NCBI GenBank assembly: GCA_027335515.1
Contig: DAHWHT010000367.1
Location: forward strand, 1-15,009
Length of the DNA stretch: 15,009 nucleotides
Reading direction: 5' to 3'
Origin: Clostridia bacterium
GTDB lineage: Bacteria > Bacillota_E > RBS10-35 > JAJYVN01
In this document: piece after piece, positions 6,367 through 14,596 of the stretch
Numbering within the stretch: position 1 is the stretch's first letter
How the letters are laid out: each line of letters begins with the position of its first letter
Notes under the pieces: generated by a model
What the model was told of the DNA's origin: nothing
Databases searched by the model: none
The model's input: the letters and a program-made list of their open reading frames with translations, nothing else
Program-made: the position numbers and the translations under genes

Positions 6367-7779
6367 TCAGCCGCTTGCGAACAACCGCGCCAGGCGCCGC
6401 CGCTCGGTCCCCGCCTGCTGCAGCATCTGGGCGGCGCTCTGGGGCGCGCGCCCCCGATCGGCGTGCTGCTGGGCGTCCACCGCGCGGGTGATGGCGGCAA
6501 AGGCGGCGGGCACCCCCAACTGGCGGCGCCACAACGCGCTCCAGGTGGCACCGACCAGGGTGATGGCCGTCAGCGGCTGGTGGCGGAAGAACTGCTGGGC
6601 CTCATACACATCGCCGGCGACGGCCGGCTGTGTCCAGTAGTGGAGTGCCTTTTGGCGCAGCAGCGGCACGGCGGAGCGCAGCACCGTCTCCCATTCGCTC
6701 AGTTGGGCCAACGTTCCGGGTGGCTGCAGCGTCAGGCGCATCACGTAACGCGTCCACTCCGGATCGACGGCCGCAAAGCGAAAGAGTTCCCAGGCCAGGT
6801 CCTTGTTCGGGGCGAAGGCGTTCAGTCCGTAAAAGTTGACCTGGGCGATGGTGGCGGGCCGCACCGGCCAGCGGGGGTAGGGGATGAAGTCCCACTTGGC
6901 CCCGCGCAGGTTCTGCACGGCCCACAGCACGGAGGGGTCCGCCCCCTGGCTGAAGACGACCTGCCCGGTGGCCAGCCCGGGCGCCGGCCAGCCGTCGCCG
7001 GCGGTGCAGACGCCGCCCCACAGCAACGGGAAGGCATACTCGCCGCATGCCACACTGCCTGGGTCCGTGAGGAGGCAGTGCGTGTGGGTGGCGTCCATGT
7101 AGGCGCCGCCGAAGCCGTGGAAGAGGGCCAGGCCGGGGCTGGGGCCTCCGGGTTGAAAGGGCAGCGTCGCACCGTAGCGATGCACACCCCCCTGGTCGGA
7201 GGTGCAGCGCGTCCACAACGACTTGGCCTCCAAATACGTCCAGTCGGGCTGTGGATAGGCGATCCCCAACTGGTCGAGGATGTCCTGGCGATAGATGTAG
7301 GTTTGGCCGGCCGCATCGGACGGTACGGCCAGCAGGGCGCCGTCGGGCTGATAGGTGGACAGGCGGCGCGCCGCCCAGCGGCTGGCCGGGATGTTGTCGC
7401 GCTTGAGGTAGGGGCCGAGGGGTTCAAAGAACGGCTGCAGCACCGGGAAGTCGGTGCAACAGGAGGAAAACACCACCGGGGCCGGCTGGCCGGCGAGGAT
7501 GGTCGCGACGACGGCCTGCGCGTTGCCGCGGGGTTGCCAAGTGGCCCGGACCCCGCGGTGGCTGGCGTTGAAGTGACGATCCACGAATCCCTGCACCATC
7601 GCCACCAGCGAGGCGTTGATCGGCGGGCCGATCACATCCAGTTGAAACAGCACCCGCGTCACCGTCTGGGCCGCCGTCGGGCCCGTGCGGGCACACGCGC
7701 CCACCACCAGCGAACCGACGGCCGCAGCGCCGCCGGCCAGCCGCTGCAGGGCCAGGCGCCGGGTCGGTCGCCCCACCAT
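6367..7779 (-). CDS. ABC transporter sugar-binding lipoprotein (extracellular solute-binding family 1)
   Basis: The 470-residue protein starts at ATG 7779 after GGAGGGGGG. The N-terminus has twin arginines (R7-R8 in TRRLALQR), a hydrophobic core and a lipobox VGAC with Cys29, so it is probably exported, possibly by Tat, and lipid-anchored. The mature part has the pattern of family 1 carbohydrate-binding proteins: an early VLFQLDVIGP strand, a mid-region TYIYRQDILDQLGI (the common 'YYNKDLFKKAGI' position) and LFRFAAVDPEWTRYV (the common 'F..FL.S.E.Q' position). It probably captures a sugar for an ABC importer. It heads the leftward operon with the RraA-like and TIM-barrel genes. No permease or ATPase gene is in the window, so the rest of the importer must be elsewhere. 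It is unusually rich in cysteine, including an SSCC motif. The frame extends far upstream of 7779, but that part is antisense shadow. Confidence 0.85.
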   Translation of the reverse strand: MVGRPTRRLALQRLAGGAAAVGSLVVGACARTGPTAAQTVTRVLFQLDVIGPPINASLVAMVQGFVDRHFNASHRGVRATWQPRGNAQAVVATILAGQPAPVVFSSCCTDFPVLQPFFEPLGPYLKRDNIPASRWAARRLSTYQPDGALLAVPSDAAGQTYIYRQDILDQLGIAYPQPDWTYLEAKSLWTRCTSDQGGVHRYGATLPFQPGGPSPGLALFHGFGGAYMDATHTHCLLTDPGSVACGEYAFPLLWGGVCTAGDGWPAPGLATGQVVFSQGADPSVLWAVQNLRGAKWDFIPYPRWPVRPATIAQVNFYGLNAFAPNKDLAWELFRFAAVDPEWTRYVMRLTLQPPGTLAQLSEWETVLRSAVPLLRQKALHYWTQPAVAGDVYEAQQFFRHQPLTAITLVGATWSALWRRQLGVPAAFAAITRAVDAQQHADRGRAPQSAAQMLQQAGTERRRLARLFASG

Positions 7780-7974
7780 GGTGTCCCCCCTCCAACCGGA
7801 CCCTGGGGGCCGTTGCCGTGGATGGGTTGGCGGGGGGCCATCCCCCTCCTGCGGCCGGAAGTGCGCGCGGCGGACGTGGCAACGACGGCCGCGGCAGGAT
7901 TTCGACGCACCGCGCGCTATCGTTGGAATGCGGAACGGGCGGGCGGCGGCCCGCCCGGGCGAGGGGATGGCAGG
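7780..7974. promoter_or_regulatory. Divergent intergenic region between the two sugar-gene operons
   Basis: These 195 bp separate the leftward solute-binding protein gene from the rightward HNH gene and must contain both promoters. The Shine-Dalgarno sites of both genes sit at the edges (about 7784-7793 on the - strand, GAGGGG at 7961-7966 on the + strand). No clear promoter hexamers were found. An additional in-frame ATG at 7822 exists for the HNH gene but lacks a ribosome site. Confidence 0.45.
7936..7957 (+). promoter_or_regulatory. 9-bp GC hairpin directly before the HNH gene ribosome site
   Basis: CGGGCGGGC (7936-7944) and GCCCGCCCG (7949-7957) form a perfect stem with a GGCG loop. It ends 3 bases before the GAGGGG Shine-Dalgarno site of the HNH gene. 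It could act as an mRNA structure that tunes translation or as a protein-binding dyad; the function is inferred. Confidence 0.4.
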
Positions 7975-8886
7975 GTGGCGTCTGACTTTTACATCGGGGT
8001 CACCGATAACGCGTGGTTTACCTTCCTGGCCCAGCACCGCATGGCTGAAGTGAACTTTTGGCGGCGCAGCGACCGTTCCTTCCGCGTCCTGGACCCCGGC
8101 GGGATCTTCCTCTTCAAGCTGCACGCACCACACCACTACATCGTCGGGGGCGGGCGTTTTGCGGCGGCGGTCCGGGCAACACCGGCCCAGGCCTGGGAGT
8201 GGTTTGGCGAGGGCAACGGCGCGGCCACCTTTGCGGAGTTCCTCGCCGGCATCCGGCAGTCGGCCGCCGCGCCGCCCCAGCCGATCACCTGCATCCTGCT
8301 GGCGGAGTGCTTCTACTTTCCCCGTTCCCAGTGGATCCCTGCCCCGGCGTCCTTCCACGGAAACATCCAGAGCGGCAAGGGCTACCACATCGCCGATGAG
8401 CCGCGTCTGTGGGACGAGGTGCGGCTGCGGCTTGCGGGCGACCTCCCCCTGTCCGGTGCCAACGAGGCATCCCCCGCCTATGCCGGTCAGGGCGCCCCGC
8501 GGCTCGTGCAACCCCGCCTCGGCCAGGCGCTCTTTCGGCGCCTGGTGACGGACGCCTACGGGCGCCGCTGCGCGGCCAGCGGGGAACGCGTGCTGCCCGT
8601 CCTGGAGGCGGCCCACGTCGTGCCCCACGCCCGAGGCGGCCAGCCGACGCTCGACAACGGCCTGTTGCTGCGCACCGACCTGCACCGGCTCTTCGACGCG
8701 GGCTACATGACCGTGGACCCCGACCGGCGGCGACTGGTGGTTAGTCCTCGGCTGAGAAGCGAGTTCCATAACGGGGTGGAATACCTGCGGCTGAACGGCA
8801 TACCGCTCGCCGCCCCCGCCCCCGGGTTCCCCGGACCCAGCCGCGAAAACCTGGCATACCACTTCCGGCATATTTACAGCGCCTGA
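7975..8886 (+). CDS. HNH endonuclease (HNH_2-type) with N-terminal recognition-like domain
   Basis: The protein has 303 residues. GTG at 7975 is chosen because GAGGGG lies eight bases upstream and the conserved-looking start FYIGVTDNAWF follows at once. Residues 1-155 form an N-terminal domain (EVNFW at 25-29, FLFKLHAPHHYIVGGG at 45-60) of the sort seen fused to HNH nucleases in putative restriction enzymes. The C-terminal nuclease starts near 180: F-R-R-L-V-x2-A-Y with C199, EAAHVVPH (H214, H218), DNGLLL (N228) and DLHRLFD (H237), the usual order of HNH_2 catalytic residues. It should cut DNA, perhaps modified or foreign DNA; specificity cannot be read. It has no methyltransferase partner here. 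It is the first gene of the rightward set, 116 bp before the sialidase-like gene, and looks functionally foreign to its neighbours. Intact, with no missing core residue. Confidence 0.87.
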   Translation: MASDFYIGVTDNAWFTFLAQHRMAEVNFWRRSDRSFRVLDPGGIFLFKLHAPHHYIVGGGRFAAAVRATPAQAWEWFGEGNGAATFAEFLAGIRQSAAAPPQPITCILLAECFYFPRSQWIPAPASFHGNIQSGKGYHIADEPRLWDEVRLRLAGDLPLSGANEASPAYAGQGAPRLVQPRLGQALFRRLVTDAYGRRCAASGERVLPVLEAAHVVPHARGGQPTLDNGLLLRTDLHRLFDAGYMTVDPDRRRLVVSPRLRSEFHNGVEYLRLNGIPLAAPAPGFPGPSRENLAYHFRHIYSA

Positions 8887-9002
8887 GTGCCGCCCGCGCC
8901 TGGGGACGGCGGCCAGGACGGAGCGGACCCCGGCAGGGGCGCCGCCTCTCGCGCCGTATGGGGCGACGGTGCCGCAGCTTGGCAGAGGGGTGGCGGTGTG
9001 GC

Positions 9003-10001
9003 ATGGCGCAGCCGGCGGCCGCGGCGTGGGAGACGGCGGATGCCTTTCGTACGGAGGCGCGGTGGCCGGAATGCCACGCGGTGACGGCGGCGGCGCTGGA
9101 CGGCGGGGCGGAAGGTGAGCGGCTGGTCGCGGTATGGTACGCGGGCACGGCCGAGTGCCGACCGGACGTGGCGCTGCTGTCGGCGACCTGGACCGAGGCC
9201 CGCGGGTGGTCGGAGCCCCGGGTTCTGGTCGACACACCGGGTCGCGCCGAGGGAAACCCCGTCTTGGGTGTTGCGCCCGGGGGGGATCTTTGGCTGTGGT
9301 TTGCCACGTTGGACGGCCCGCATTGGCGGGACGCGCGCCTGCGCTGGCAGCGCTCGACCGATGGGGGCGCCACCTGGTCCGAACCCCAGGATATGGTCGA
9401 TGCGGCCCCGGGGTGGTTGGGCCGCAACAAGCCGGTGCGCCATGGCAGCTACTGGCTGCTGCCGCTGTATGACGAGCGTTCCTGGGAGGGGGTCGTCCTG
9501 CGGTCGGCCGACGGGGGCTGGACCTGGGAGGCCGGGTCCCGCATCGTCGCGCCGCAAAGGTGCATTCAGCCCACGCTGCTGCCGCTGGCCGACGGCGGCC
9601 TGGCGGCCCTGCTGCGCTGCGGCAGCGGCGGCGGGCCGATGTGGCTGAGCCGGTCCGCCGACGGCGGGCGGCACTGGTCTCCGGCGCAACCGGCGGGGCT
9701 GGACAATCCCAACAGCGCCTGCGACGCGGTGGTCGACGACCGGGGCCAGTGGTTTGTGGCGTGCAACGACGACCGCGAGCGGGACCGCGGGGTGTTGGCC
9801 CTGCGCGGTTCGGCGGACGGCGGGGCCACCTGGCCCTTGCGCCTGCCCCTGGTCGACGGGCCGGGGGAGTATGCCTACCCGGCGTTGCTGCCGGCGGCCG
9901 GCGGGGGCCTGCACGTGCTGTACACCCACGAGCGGCGCGCCATTCGCCACCTGCGGCTGCCGTTGCCGCAGATTCCGGCGGCGGCGGCCGGGGGCCGGTA
10001 A
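9003..10001 (+). CDS. Sialidase-like Asp-box (BNR) beta-propeller protein
   Basis: The 332-residue protein contains four Asp-box repeats, S-x-D-G-G-x-x-W: 118-125, 168-175, 218-225 and 270-277. These mark blades of a sialidase-type beta propeller. The blocks IQPTLLPLADGGL (188-200), LDNPNSACDAV (233-243) and GPGEYAYPALLPA (286-298) match the BNR_2 exo-sialidase-like family, found in many polysaccharide and sugar-acid loci and often not acting on sialic acid. No signal peptide is seen, so it is probably cytosolic. ATG at 9003 is preferred over ATG 8958: it lies 12 bases after AGAGGGG and begins where the family-like sequence begins, but this start is uncertain. Its TAA overlaps the ATG of the GxGYxYP gene by one base (TAATG), so the two proteins are translationally coupled and likely work on the same substrate. 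The exact glycoside is unknown. Confidence 0.85.
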   Translation: MAQPAAAAWETADAFRTEARWPECHAVTAAALDGGAEGERLVAVWYAGTAECRPDVALLSATWTEARGWSEPRVLVDTPGRAEGNPVLGVAPGGDLWLWFATLDGPHWRDARLRWQRSTDGGATWSEPQDMVDAAPGWLGRNKPVRHGSYWLLPLYDERSWEGVVLRSADGGWTWEAGSRIVAPQRCIQPTLLPLADGGLAALLRCGSGGGPMWLSRSADGGRHWSPAQPAGLDNPNSACDAVVDDRGQWFVACNDDRERDRGVLALRGSADGGATWPLRLPLVDGPGEYAYPALLPAAGGGLHVLYTHERRAIRHLRLPLPQIPAAAAGGR

Positions 10002-12301
10002 TGGAAGGCACGCGACCGGTGGTCCACTTCCACATGGCCTACGGTTCCGTGGCACTTGAGCCGGGGATCGCGCTGGAACGCGCCTACGACGAACTGGCGC
10101 TGATCGCCGCGCTGCAGGGGCTGGTCAACCGGGCGGGTCCGCGCCTGTACCTGCGGGGGGTGGCCGGCCAGGGCGAGCCGGATCTGGACGGCTTTTGGTG
10201 GAAGCGACTGGCCGAACTGGGTTGGGAGGTCGCACAGGCGCCGGTGGAGGACATCGACCGGTTGGAGGATCTCCTGGCGCGGTTTGGTGACGCGGCGCGT
10301 GGCCTGGTGGTCTGGGATCCCCGCGTCCCGGCCACCCAGGCGGTGGCCGCGACCGTGGCGGGTGTGGAGGATTTGCTTCCGGTGGCGCGGCGGCCGGCGC
10401 CATCCCTGTACGCGGACCTCGCGGCCTCCGGCTGGTCCGAGCGGGTGCGGCTGGATGCGCCGGATGGCGGTATCCTGTTCACCGGCAGCGGTTGCGTTCC
10501 CGGCACCGACGTGCCCTCCACCGGCAGCGCCAAGTGCGATGCCTACCTCTGGGCCAAGGCCCACTACCTCGACCGCGGGCGGTGCAGCCCGCTCCACCTC
10601 GCCTACTACATCGACGCACACTGGTTGCAGCGGCCGGCGGCCGGAGGTGCCTTCTGGAACAATACGCTGGTCAACCACGACTACTTCGTCGGCCAGCGCG
10701 CCTTCTTCTGTGACCTGGATCCCTGGGAGGATGAGGCGCCGGTCGACGATCCGGGGCAGGTACCGGGAACGGACGGCCGCACCCTGCGCGCCATCCTGCG
10801 CTCGGCGCAAGGGCGTTCCGGGGACCGGATGCTGCGGGTCGGCGGGTTTCCGCCCTGGGCCTTCAAGTATACGAACCACGGGGTGGCCGGCGGCAGCCAC
10901 GACCCGGTGCCGACCGAGTGGCACTTCGTGCGGGTCGTCTCGGAGTACAACGGATACATCGAAGCCGACGCGTTGGGTATGTCGGCCCAGGCGAACGCGT
11001 CCTTCACGCGCCATCTGCCCCTGGCGGAGGTCCACGCGCAACGGCCCGCGCCGCGGGCTGCGGATCTTTCGGCCGCCGGTTGGTGCGATGCCACCGGCAG
11101 CGTGGCGCCGCGGCGCTTCTTCGCGTTCTACGTGGGGGACTTCGACGCCCCGTCGTGGTTGTATCAGGCACTACCCAAACTGTGGAACGACCCCGATCGC
11201 GGCCGGGTGCCCCTTTCTTGGGCGGTCAACCCCAATCTGTCGGACCGCATGGCGCCCGCCCTGGCCTGGATGCGCGCCACGGCCACGCCGGCGGACAGCT
11301 TCGTGGCCGGTGATTCGGGGGCGGGCTACGTCAACCCCGGGGCATTGGAACCGCCGCGGGGTTCGGGCCTCCCGTCGGGGGTGGCAACCTGGGCGCGGTA
11401 TTGCACGGAGCGGTACCGTCAGTGGGACCTGCGGGCGACCGGGTTCGTCCTCGAAGGTTTTTCGCCCCGCATGGGCCCGGATGGCGTGCGGGCCTATGCC
11501 GCGTTTTCGCCAGGCGGGATCGTGGGGCAGGGAATGCCCGCGGTCGGCCGCGCCGGCAGTGTCCCCGTCGCCGATCTGGCCAGCCATGGCGTCGGCCATC
11601 CCGGTGTGGCGGTGACCGCGGCGGTGGAGGCCGTCAAGGGGCTGTTCGCCCCACTGCGAGGCCCGCAGTTTGCGGTTGGCCGCGCCATCCTGATGCCGCC
11701 CTCCTGGTACCGCGCGGTCAGCGAAGCCTTGGAATCGGAAGGCATCGTCGTGGTCGACCTCGTGACCCTTCTGGCGCTGATCGGCGTCTTCAGCCGCGTC
11801 CCCCCCGCAGATCCCGCCCGCTTGACCGCCTCCGCCGGCGCGGTCGACCCGCAGGGATTGCGCCCGGTCCCCTTCAGGGATGGTCGGTTTCATCTGCGGG
11901 CCACCGACGGCCGCACCTGCCTCGTTCTGCAGCCGGCGGGCGGCAACGCGGTTTCGCACCTTTATCTGTTGGTCGAGGGTCGGGACATGCTGGCCCCGCC
12001 CCCGGACCGCCTGACGCTGGAGGTCCTGTATCGGGAACCGTCCGGGCGGTCGGCGCCGGAAACCGAACTGCGCTGCAGCTACGCGTCGACCGCCGGCCCA
12101 TACACCCCCGCACGCCTCGCCTCCCGCTGGCAGGAGGAGGGCTGGCTGTGGCTGCGCTTCGATCTGGACGGGGCGACGCTCTGGCCGGCTCAGAACGGCG
12201 GGTCGCACCTGCGCCTCACCGGCCCGGCGGGTGCGGCCATCGCCGAGGCGCGTCTGCTGGGGCTGGGCCGGGAGGCCGGCGCGGCGTGCGCGGGGGGGTA
12301 G
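10001..12301 (+). CDS. GxGYxYP-family putative glycoside hydrolase
   Basis: The 766-residue protein carries the family hallmark as GAGYVNP (440-446), within SFVAGDSGAGYVNPG. The N-terminal domain shows the expected ALQGLVNRAGPRLYLR stretch near residues 33-50 (GxGYxYP_N type). Also typical are RRFFAFYVGDFDAPSWLY (from about 370) before the motif and FVLEGFSPRMGPDGVRAY after it. From about residue 620 to the end there is a beta-rich C-terminal part (LYLLVEGRDM, LTLEVLYREP, LWLRFDLDG) that may be a carbohydrate-binding or jelly-roll domain. The family is predicted to contain glycoside hydrolases, mostly uncharacterised, and many relatives are exported; here no signal peptide is visible. It shares one base with the upstream sialidase-like gene. 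The Tyr-Pro of the motif is Asn-Pro here. Substrate and mechanism are not established. Confidence 0.85.
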   Translation: MEGTRPVVHFHMAYGSVALEPGIALERAYDELALIAALQGLVNRAGPRLYLRGVAGQGEPDLDGFWWKRLAELGWEVAQAPVEDIDRLEDLLARFGDAARGLVVWDPRVPATQAVAATVAGVEDLLPVARRPAPSLYADLAASGWSERVRLDAPDGGILFTGSGCVPGTDVPSTGSAKCDAYLWAKAHYLDRGRCSPLHLAYYIDAHWLQRPAAGGAFWNNTLVNHDYFVGQRAFFCDLDPWEDEAPVDDPGQVPGTDGRTLRAILRSAQGRSGDRMLRVGGFPPWAFKYTNHGVAGGSHDPVPTEWHFVRVVSEYNGYIEADALGMSAQANASFTRHLPLAEVHAQRPAPRAADLSAAGWCDATGSVAPRRFFAFYVGDFDAPSWLYQALPKLWNDPDRGRVPLSWAVNPNLSDRMAPALAWMRATATPADSFVAGDSGAGYVNPGALEPPRGSGLPSGVATWARYCTERYRQWDLRATGFVLEGFSPRMGPDGVRAYAAFSPGGIVGQGMPAVGRAGSVPVADLASHGVGHPGVAVTAAVEAVKGLFAPLRGPQFAVGRAILMPPSWYRAVSEALESEGIVVVDLVTLLALIGVFSRVPPADPARLTASAGAVDPQGLRPVPFRDGRFHLRATDGRTCLVLQPAGGNAVSHLYLLVEGRDMLAPPPDRLTLEVLYREPSGRSAPETELRCSYASTAGPYTPARLASRWQEEGWLWLRFDLDGATLWPAQNGGSHLRLTGPAGAAIAEARLLGLGREAGAACAGG

Positions 12302-12515
12302 GTTGGGACGCGGTCCGGACCGACGCCACGGCGGCGGCTTGCCTTCGCCGTCGGGTGCGCAGGCGCCGCGCGCCAGACACGGGTCCGTGTGCGCGATGGG
12401 GCCAGGCCTGAGTGTCGATCGGCTCGTGTCTTGGCGGCGACGTGGAGGGACCCTGTTGCAGGATCGCCCCAGGCGACGTGGAAAATTGTGGGCGGCTAGC
12501 GGGAGGGGTGATGGC

Positions 12516-13082
12516 GTGGAGGCGGCGTTGCGGGCGCACCTGGACGCGATGGAAGGGCGACTGAGCGCGCAGACGGCGGATCTTCGCGCGGTCGCGGATG
12601 CCGGTCTGCAGGCGGCACTGGCGGCGCAGCGTTCGGCGGAGGGGGCGCAGCGTTCGGCGGAGGGGGCGCAACGCTCAGCGGATGGGGCGCAACGCTTGGC
12701 GGAGGGGGCGCAACGCTTGGCGGAGGGGGCGCAGCGTTCGGCGGATGGGGCGCAGCGTTCGGCGGATGGGGCCATGCGATTGGCGGCAACGGTCCAACAC
12801 TCCTTGGAAGTGGCCCAACACTCCTTGGAAGTGGCCCAACACTCGGCGGAAGCGGCAGAGAATACGGCTGAACTGGCGCGCAGCGAGGCGCGTGTGCTGC
12901 ATGAAGAGACGATGCGCGCCATCGGCACGGTGATCGAAGGCGTGACCATGCTGCGGGAGTCGGTGGAGCGGCGTGCAGAGGATCGGGCTCGCGAGGTGAT
13001 GAATCGACATATCGGACCGCTTCGGGCGATCGTCCAGGACCACGAAGGACGGATCGTTGCCTTAGAGAAGCGGCAGGTTTAG
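12516..13082 (+). CDS. Heptad-repeat coiled-coil protein of unknown function
   Basis: The 188-residue protein starts at GTG 12516, about eight bases after GGGAGGGG. The frame is open further upstream (ATG at 12396), but without a ribosome site. Residues 37-120 are twelve consecutive seven-residue units of the AQRSAEG, AQRLAEG, AQHSLEV and AENTAEL kind, with small or hydrophobic residues at fixed positions, so one long continuous coiled coil is expected. The flanks (VEAALRAHLDAMEGRLSAQTA before; about 68 charged helical residues ending in HEGRIVALEKRQV after) are also helical. There are no cysteines, no signal peptide and no membrane span. No family is recognised; it could be a scaffold, a phasin-like or a phage-structural-type protein. 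The 214 bp before it hold a 12-bp palindrome CGGTCCGGACCG (12311-12322) after the GxGYxYP stop, so it may be a separate transcript. Confidence 0.65.
   Translation: MEAALRAHLDAMEGRLSAQTADLRAVADAGLQAALAAQRSAEGAQRSAEGAQRSADGAQRLAEGAQRLAEGAQRSADGAQRSADGAMRLAATVQHSLEVAQHSLEVAQHSAEAAENTAELARSEARVLHEETMRAIGTVIEGVTMLRESVERRAEDRAREVMNRHIGPLRAIVQDHEGRIVALEKRQV
12624..12875 (+). repeat. Twelve 21-bp tandem repeats encoding coiled-coil heptads
   Basis: Units of 21 bp start at 12624 and continue in register to 12875. Units 1 and 2 are identical to each other, as are 4 and 5, and 6 and 7; units 9 and 10 differ by a single base. Units 1-7 are close relatives, and 8-12 are more diverged. This pattern points to stepwise pairwise duplication, and the copy number may vary between strains. 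Because 21 is a multiple of three, the array stays open in other frames and both strands, which creates spurious reading frames. Confidence 0.9.
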
Positions 13083-13245
13083 ACCGAAGTTACGCGGACC
13101 AGATCCCCGGTAAGCCTTGGACTCCAACGGTTTGCGGGTATTCGCCCTCCGTCTTCTATCTGCGCGCCACCAGCGCGATCGAGTGGAAGCGTTTGCTCTG
13201 CAACGGATCGGCAGGCCGCCCTCGTGGAGCGAAACGTCTGTAGCT

Positions 13246-13270
13246 CCCCCCGGCTAAAGCGGGGGGTTTT
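13246..13270 (+). terminator. Intrinsic terminator-like hairpin
   Basis: CCCCCC (13246-13251) pairs with GGGGGG (13261-13266) around GGCTAAAGC, whose GC ends can also pair, and is followed by TTTT (13267-13270). It lies 160 bp after the heptad-repeat gene and could end its transcript. Similar C-rich/G-rich hairpins also occur at the ends of IS200/IS605-type elements, so an insertion-element end is an alternative reading. Confidence 0.5.
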
Positions 13271-13441
13271 CGGGCGTGAGCACCGCCGCCTTTCCAGGGC
13301 TCTCGGGGACAGCGGCTCTTTTTGCTGCCGGGACAACATCCCTGACCTCAGACTTGGCTCCACGCCCTTGCGCGTGCGACCCACCCTGGCCCGGGGAACC
13401 GGCTCCCTCGCAGGTTTGCGGTCTTGCTTGGCCTGCTAGAA

Positions 13442-13461
13442 CGCCGCACGCTGGTGCGGCG
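13442..13461. other. 8-bp perfect hairpin in the unassigned region
   Basis: CGCCGCAC (13442-13449) and GTGCGGCG (13454-13461) enclose a GCTG loop. A 10-bp palindrome, GGCCGCGGCC, follows at 13472-13481. There is no T-run, so it is not a simple terminator. It may belong to a structured RNA or an element end; no RNA family is recognised. Confidence 0.35.
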
Positions 13462-14046
13462 ACGGTCTCTTGGCCGCGGCCGGACGCGGCCCAAAGCAGC
13501 CGCTTGGAGCAGTGGGTTGCCCGCCAGGCGACCTGATCGTCGATGCGTAGGTGTGACCGGCGTTGTGACCGCCCGGCGCCAACGGTCGGAACGCGCCGAA
13601 ACGCATCGCGGGTCGAAAGGCGCGAGTTCAGGCCCTCACGCGCGTGGAGTTCCGGTGGCGCGCGGGCACAGATCTCAGTCCTGTGCAGGACAGGTGAACG
13701 CCCTCCATTGCGAGGGGGGATGTCCATCAGGGGTTCCGTCCTGCCGGATGGGCCTGCCCCCCAACCGCGCGTTGGACACCATAGAGGGACACCATGCCCG
13801 ACCGATCGCGGGCCCAGGTCGGCCGTAGGCAGCCTTTGCCCCTCGCTGGGCTTGGCACAAGCGGCTCCGACGCCCGAGTGCGTTTGCGCTTCCCGTCTGT
13901 GCCGGCCACCCACGTCGCGCATTGGTCGCCCGCCCCAGACCACATCTCCCGTCCCGATCACTTGAGACACCACAGGCTGCCAGCCCGCTTTCCCATCCGG
14001 GACGGTGGAGCCAACCGCCTTGACGCGGCCCCCTGCCATGATGATA

Positions 14047-14061
14047 GTTAGGCATGCTAAC
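14047..14061. promoter_or_regulatory. GTTAG-N5-CTAAC dyad, possible metalloregulator site
   Basis: GTTAG (14047-14051) and CTAAC (14057-14061) are perfect inverted arms around GCATG. The half-sites recall the TTAG/CTAA arms of DtxR/MntR-family operators, but the arm spacing is five bases where the IdeR/DtxR box has one, so the match is partial. It stands out as AT-rich in a GC-rich stretch and precedes the possible FeoA-like reading frame. The function is an inference. Confidence 0.25.
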
Positions 14062-14596
14062 CTTACGCAGTGCTGCGCGTACGGGTTGGCGGCGACGGGG
14101 GGCCGGGTGGGAAGAGGAGGAACGCGCGCGGCGGGTGGTCGCGACCGCCTTGGAGGCGCTTCCGGTCGGGTTCCATGTGCTGCGCCTTGCGGCGGGCGGA
14201 GGCGAGGCGGCATTGACGCTGGCTCGGTTCTGCGCGACGGCTGCGCGACCTGGGCTGGTCGAGCGCCTGCCTGCCGGCTCGGATAGACGTGCCGTGCCGT
14301 TGGGTCGCACCGTCGCGGGAGACGTCGCCGTTACCGCGCCGCGTCCTTGCCACCCGGGTGTTGGCGCAATTGCGGCGCGGCCGCGGCCTCGCGCGCGGCG
14401 AGCCGTGCGACTGGTACCGGAACAGCGATGGCCTGGAGAGGGGATGCGGTGTGGTGGGGCAGGCGCCGCAACGGCGGTCCGAGGTCCGCGCTACCCGGGG
14501 GGCGCCCTGCCCAACATGCCGTGGGCGTCGGAATGGCAGACCTCAAGTGCAGCGAGCGCCATCGCCGGGGCGATCGTCGCCAACTTGGCCTTATTT

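Noticed and set aside
6463..7974. + strand open frame leading into the HNH gene
   Set aside because: It is antisense to the solute-binding protein gene and without motifs; the family-like N-terminus and ribosome site are at 7975.
7780..10035. Very long - strand open frame continuing upstream of the solute-binding protein gene
   Set aside because: It lies antisense to the HNH and sialidase-like genes, is Arg/Pro/Ala-rich and shows no family; the real start with signal peptide and ribosome site is at 7779.
12624..12875. CRISPR array
   Set aside because: The 21-bp units are contiguous with no spacers and encode in-frame heptads inside a gene.
11171..12949. 592-codon - strand frame opposite the GxGYxYP and heptad genes
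   Set aside because: It is a low-complexity shadow caused by high GC and by the 21-bp repeats, which stay open in all frames.
13794..14051. 85-codon + strand frame with a nearby GAGGGA
   Set aside because: Its translation is Arg/Pro/His-rich with no motif or neighbour support; considered chance in GC-rich DNA.
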